Part shown: positions 63,327 through 64,000 of the stretch, one piece after another
Layout of the letters: each line of letters opens with the position of its first letter
Numbering within the stretch: position 1 is the stretch's first letter
From: Trichoplax adhaerens
Taxonomy: Eukaryota; Placozoa; Uniplacotomia; Trichoplacea; Trichoplacidae
NCBI RefSeq assembly: GCF_000150275.1
Contig: NW_002060953.1
Coordinates: 175,030 to 239,029, forward strand
Direction: 5' to 3'
DNA length: 64,000 nucleotides
Notes under the pieces: generated by a model
Told to the model about the DNA's origin: nothing
The model's database searches: none
The model's input: the letters and a program-made list of their open reading frames with translations, nothing else
Translations under genes and position numbers: made by a program

Positions 63327-64000
63327 GCAGACATAAAAACTAGGAAAAGATTCTTATAGAAATTAGATCTTATAAATTAAATCGCTCTAGCTACTTTAAA
63401 GAATTATAATACATACAGTAGCGATATGCTGTCCCATTATTTTGATATTCATATAAATAGGATATATGTTTGCAATTGGAGTAACAGTAAAACTCTAACA
63501 ATTACCTGTCTTTTATTGGAAGTTAGAAATCAGCTTATATACGGGCGTATTTGTATCTGTATTAAAACTAGCAATACAGATTCAGCATGAACTGGGAGTG
63601 TAAATAACAATTTCCCCATTTGTGGGTTGATTCTGGATATTTTTAGTGTCCTTATTTCAGCCATTAGCTATTTGACAATGATCAACAATTTGAAACTTAT
63701 CACTGTCAATTGCAAGAAATTGTATCATCAGCATATTTTCGTGATCTATATATGTCTTGCTGTTACCAGCATCTACTAGCACTGACACAAGCTTTCGGTC
63801 ATTAAAAGCAGAATTGCTTTTACCAGTATATACTTACATACAAGTCTATATATTTATAATCGTAACTGAGTCTGCTGCATTCAATGAATTATATTAAAAA
63901 AACATAGAACTACTGTAAATGAAAAAAATTTGAATTATTATCTTAAAAATATGCTTTAAAACACCAATTTATTATAAAGCATAATATTATTTTTAAATCC
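63327..64000. other. Window end, no gene recognised
   Basis: AT-rich sequence with no open reading frame or repeat that I can support. Confidence 0.45.

Noticed and set aside
1-64000. CRISPR arrays, bacterial operons, ribosome binding sites, phage or plasmid modules
   Set aside because: The window is eukaryotic nuclear DNA with spliced genes; no regularly spaced repeats of CRISPR type were seen.

Overview
This window is AT-rich nuclear DNA from an animal. Its protein-coding genes are split by many short GT-AG introns, mostly about 60 to 1,000 bases; the gene models below were assembled by hand from splice sites and reading-frame phase. The gene set is metazoan: an ER membrane complex subunit EMC10, a RERG/RASL-like small GTPase, a class A GPCR with an uninterrupted seven-helix coding exon, two ACC-synthase-like (ACCS) aminotransferases, the synaptonemal complex protein SYCP3 and an SUV4-20 histone methyltransferase. 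Compact genes, strong AT bias, divergent single-exon GPCRs and retained ancestral animal genes fit a placozoan (Trichoplax/Hoilungia type) best. That identification is an inference; another early-branching animal is not excluded.

Layout. 1-4537: no secure gene; a palindromic GTAC/TACAGTAC repeat cluster lies at 3.8-4.5 kb. 4538-7189 (+): EMC10, 9 exons. 7.4-12.0 kb: no secure gene, two exon-like pieces on the minus strand. 12001-16651 (+): Ras-like GTPase, 4 exons. 21068-22048 (-): GPCR. 22.7-24.8 kb: dispersed and tandem repeats. 24829-28541 (+) and 30573-34312 (+): a tandem pair of ACCS-like genes, 16 exons each, in a duplication of about 4.3-4.9 kb; a solo LTR (28866-29416) sits behind the first copy. 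35129-36865 (-): SYCP3. 39846-42048 (-): KMT5B/C-type methyltransferase, 6 exons including one of 20 nt. 43.7-44.0 kb: the densest GTAC palindrome cluster. 45186-46331 (+): a 97-residue protein I cannot assign. 46.3-64 kb: gene-poor, with two more solo LTRs (53632-54262 and 62771-63321).

The genes do not form one pathway. They are independent animal housekeeping, signalling, chromatin and meiotic genes. SYCP3 is a meiotic chromosome-axis protein and lies next to the H4K20 methyltransferase, but nothing in the sequence shows that they are co-regulated. The most informative local events are the duplication of the ACCS-like gene, a reading-frame change at the C-terminus of its second copy, and three solo LTRs whose boundaries are fixed by 5-bp target-site duplications. 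I did not find a convincing new multi-gene system.
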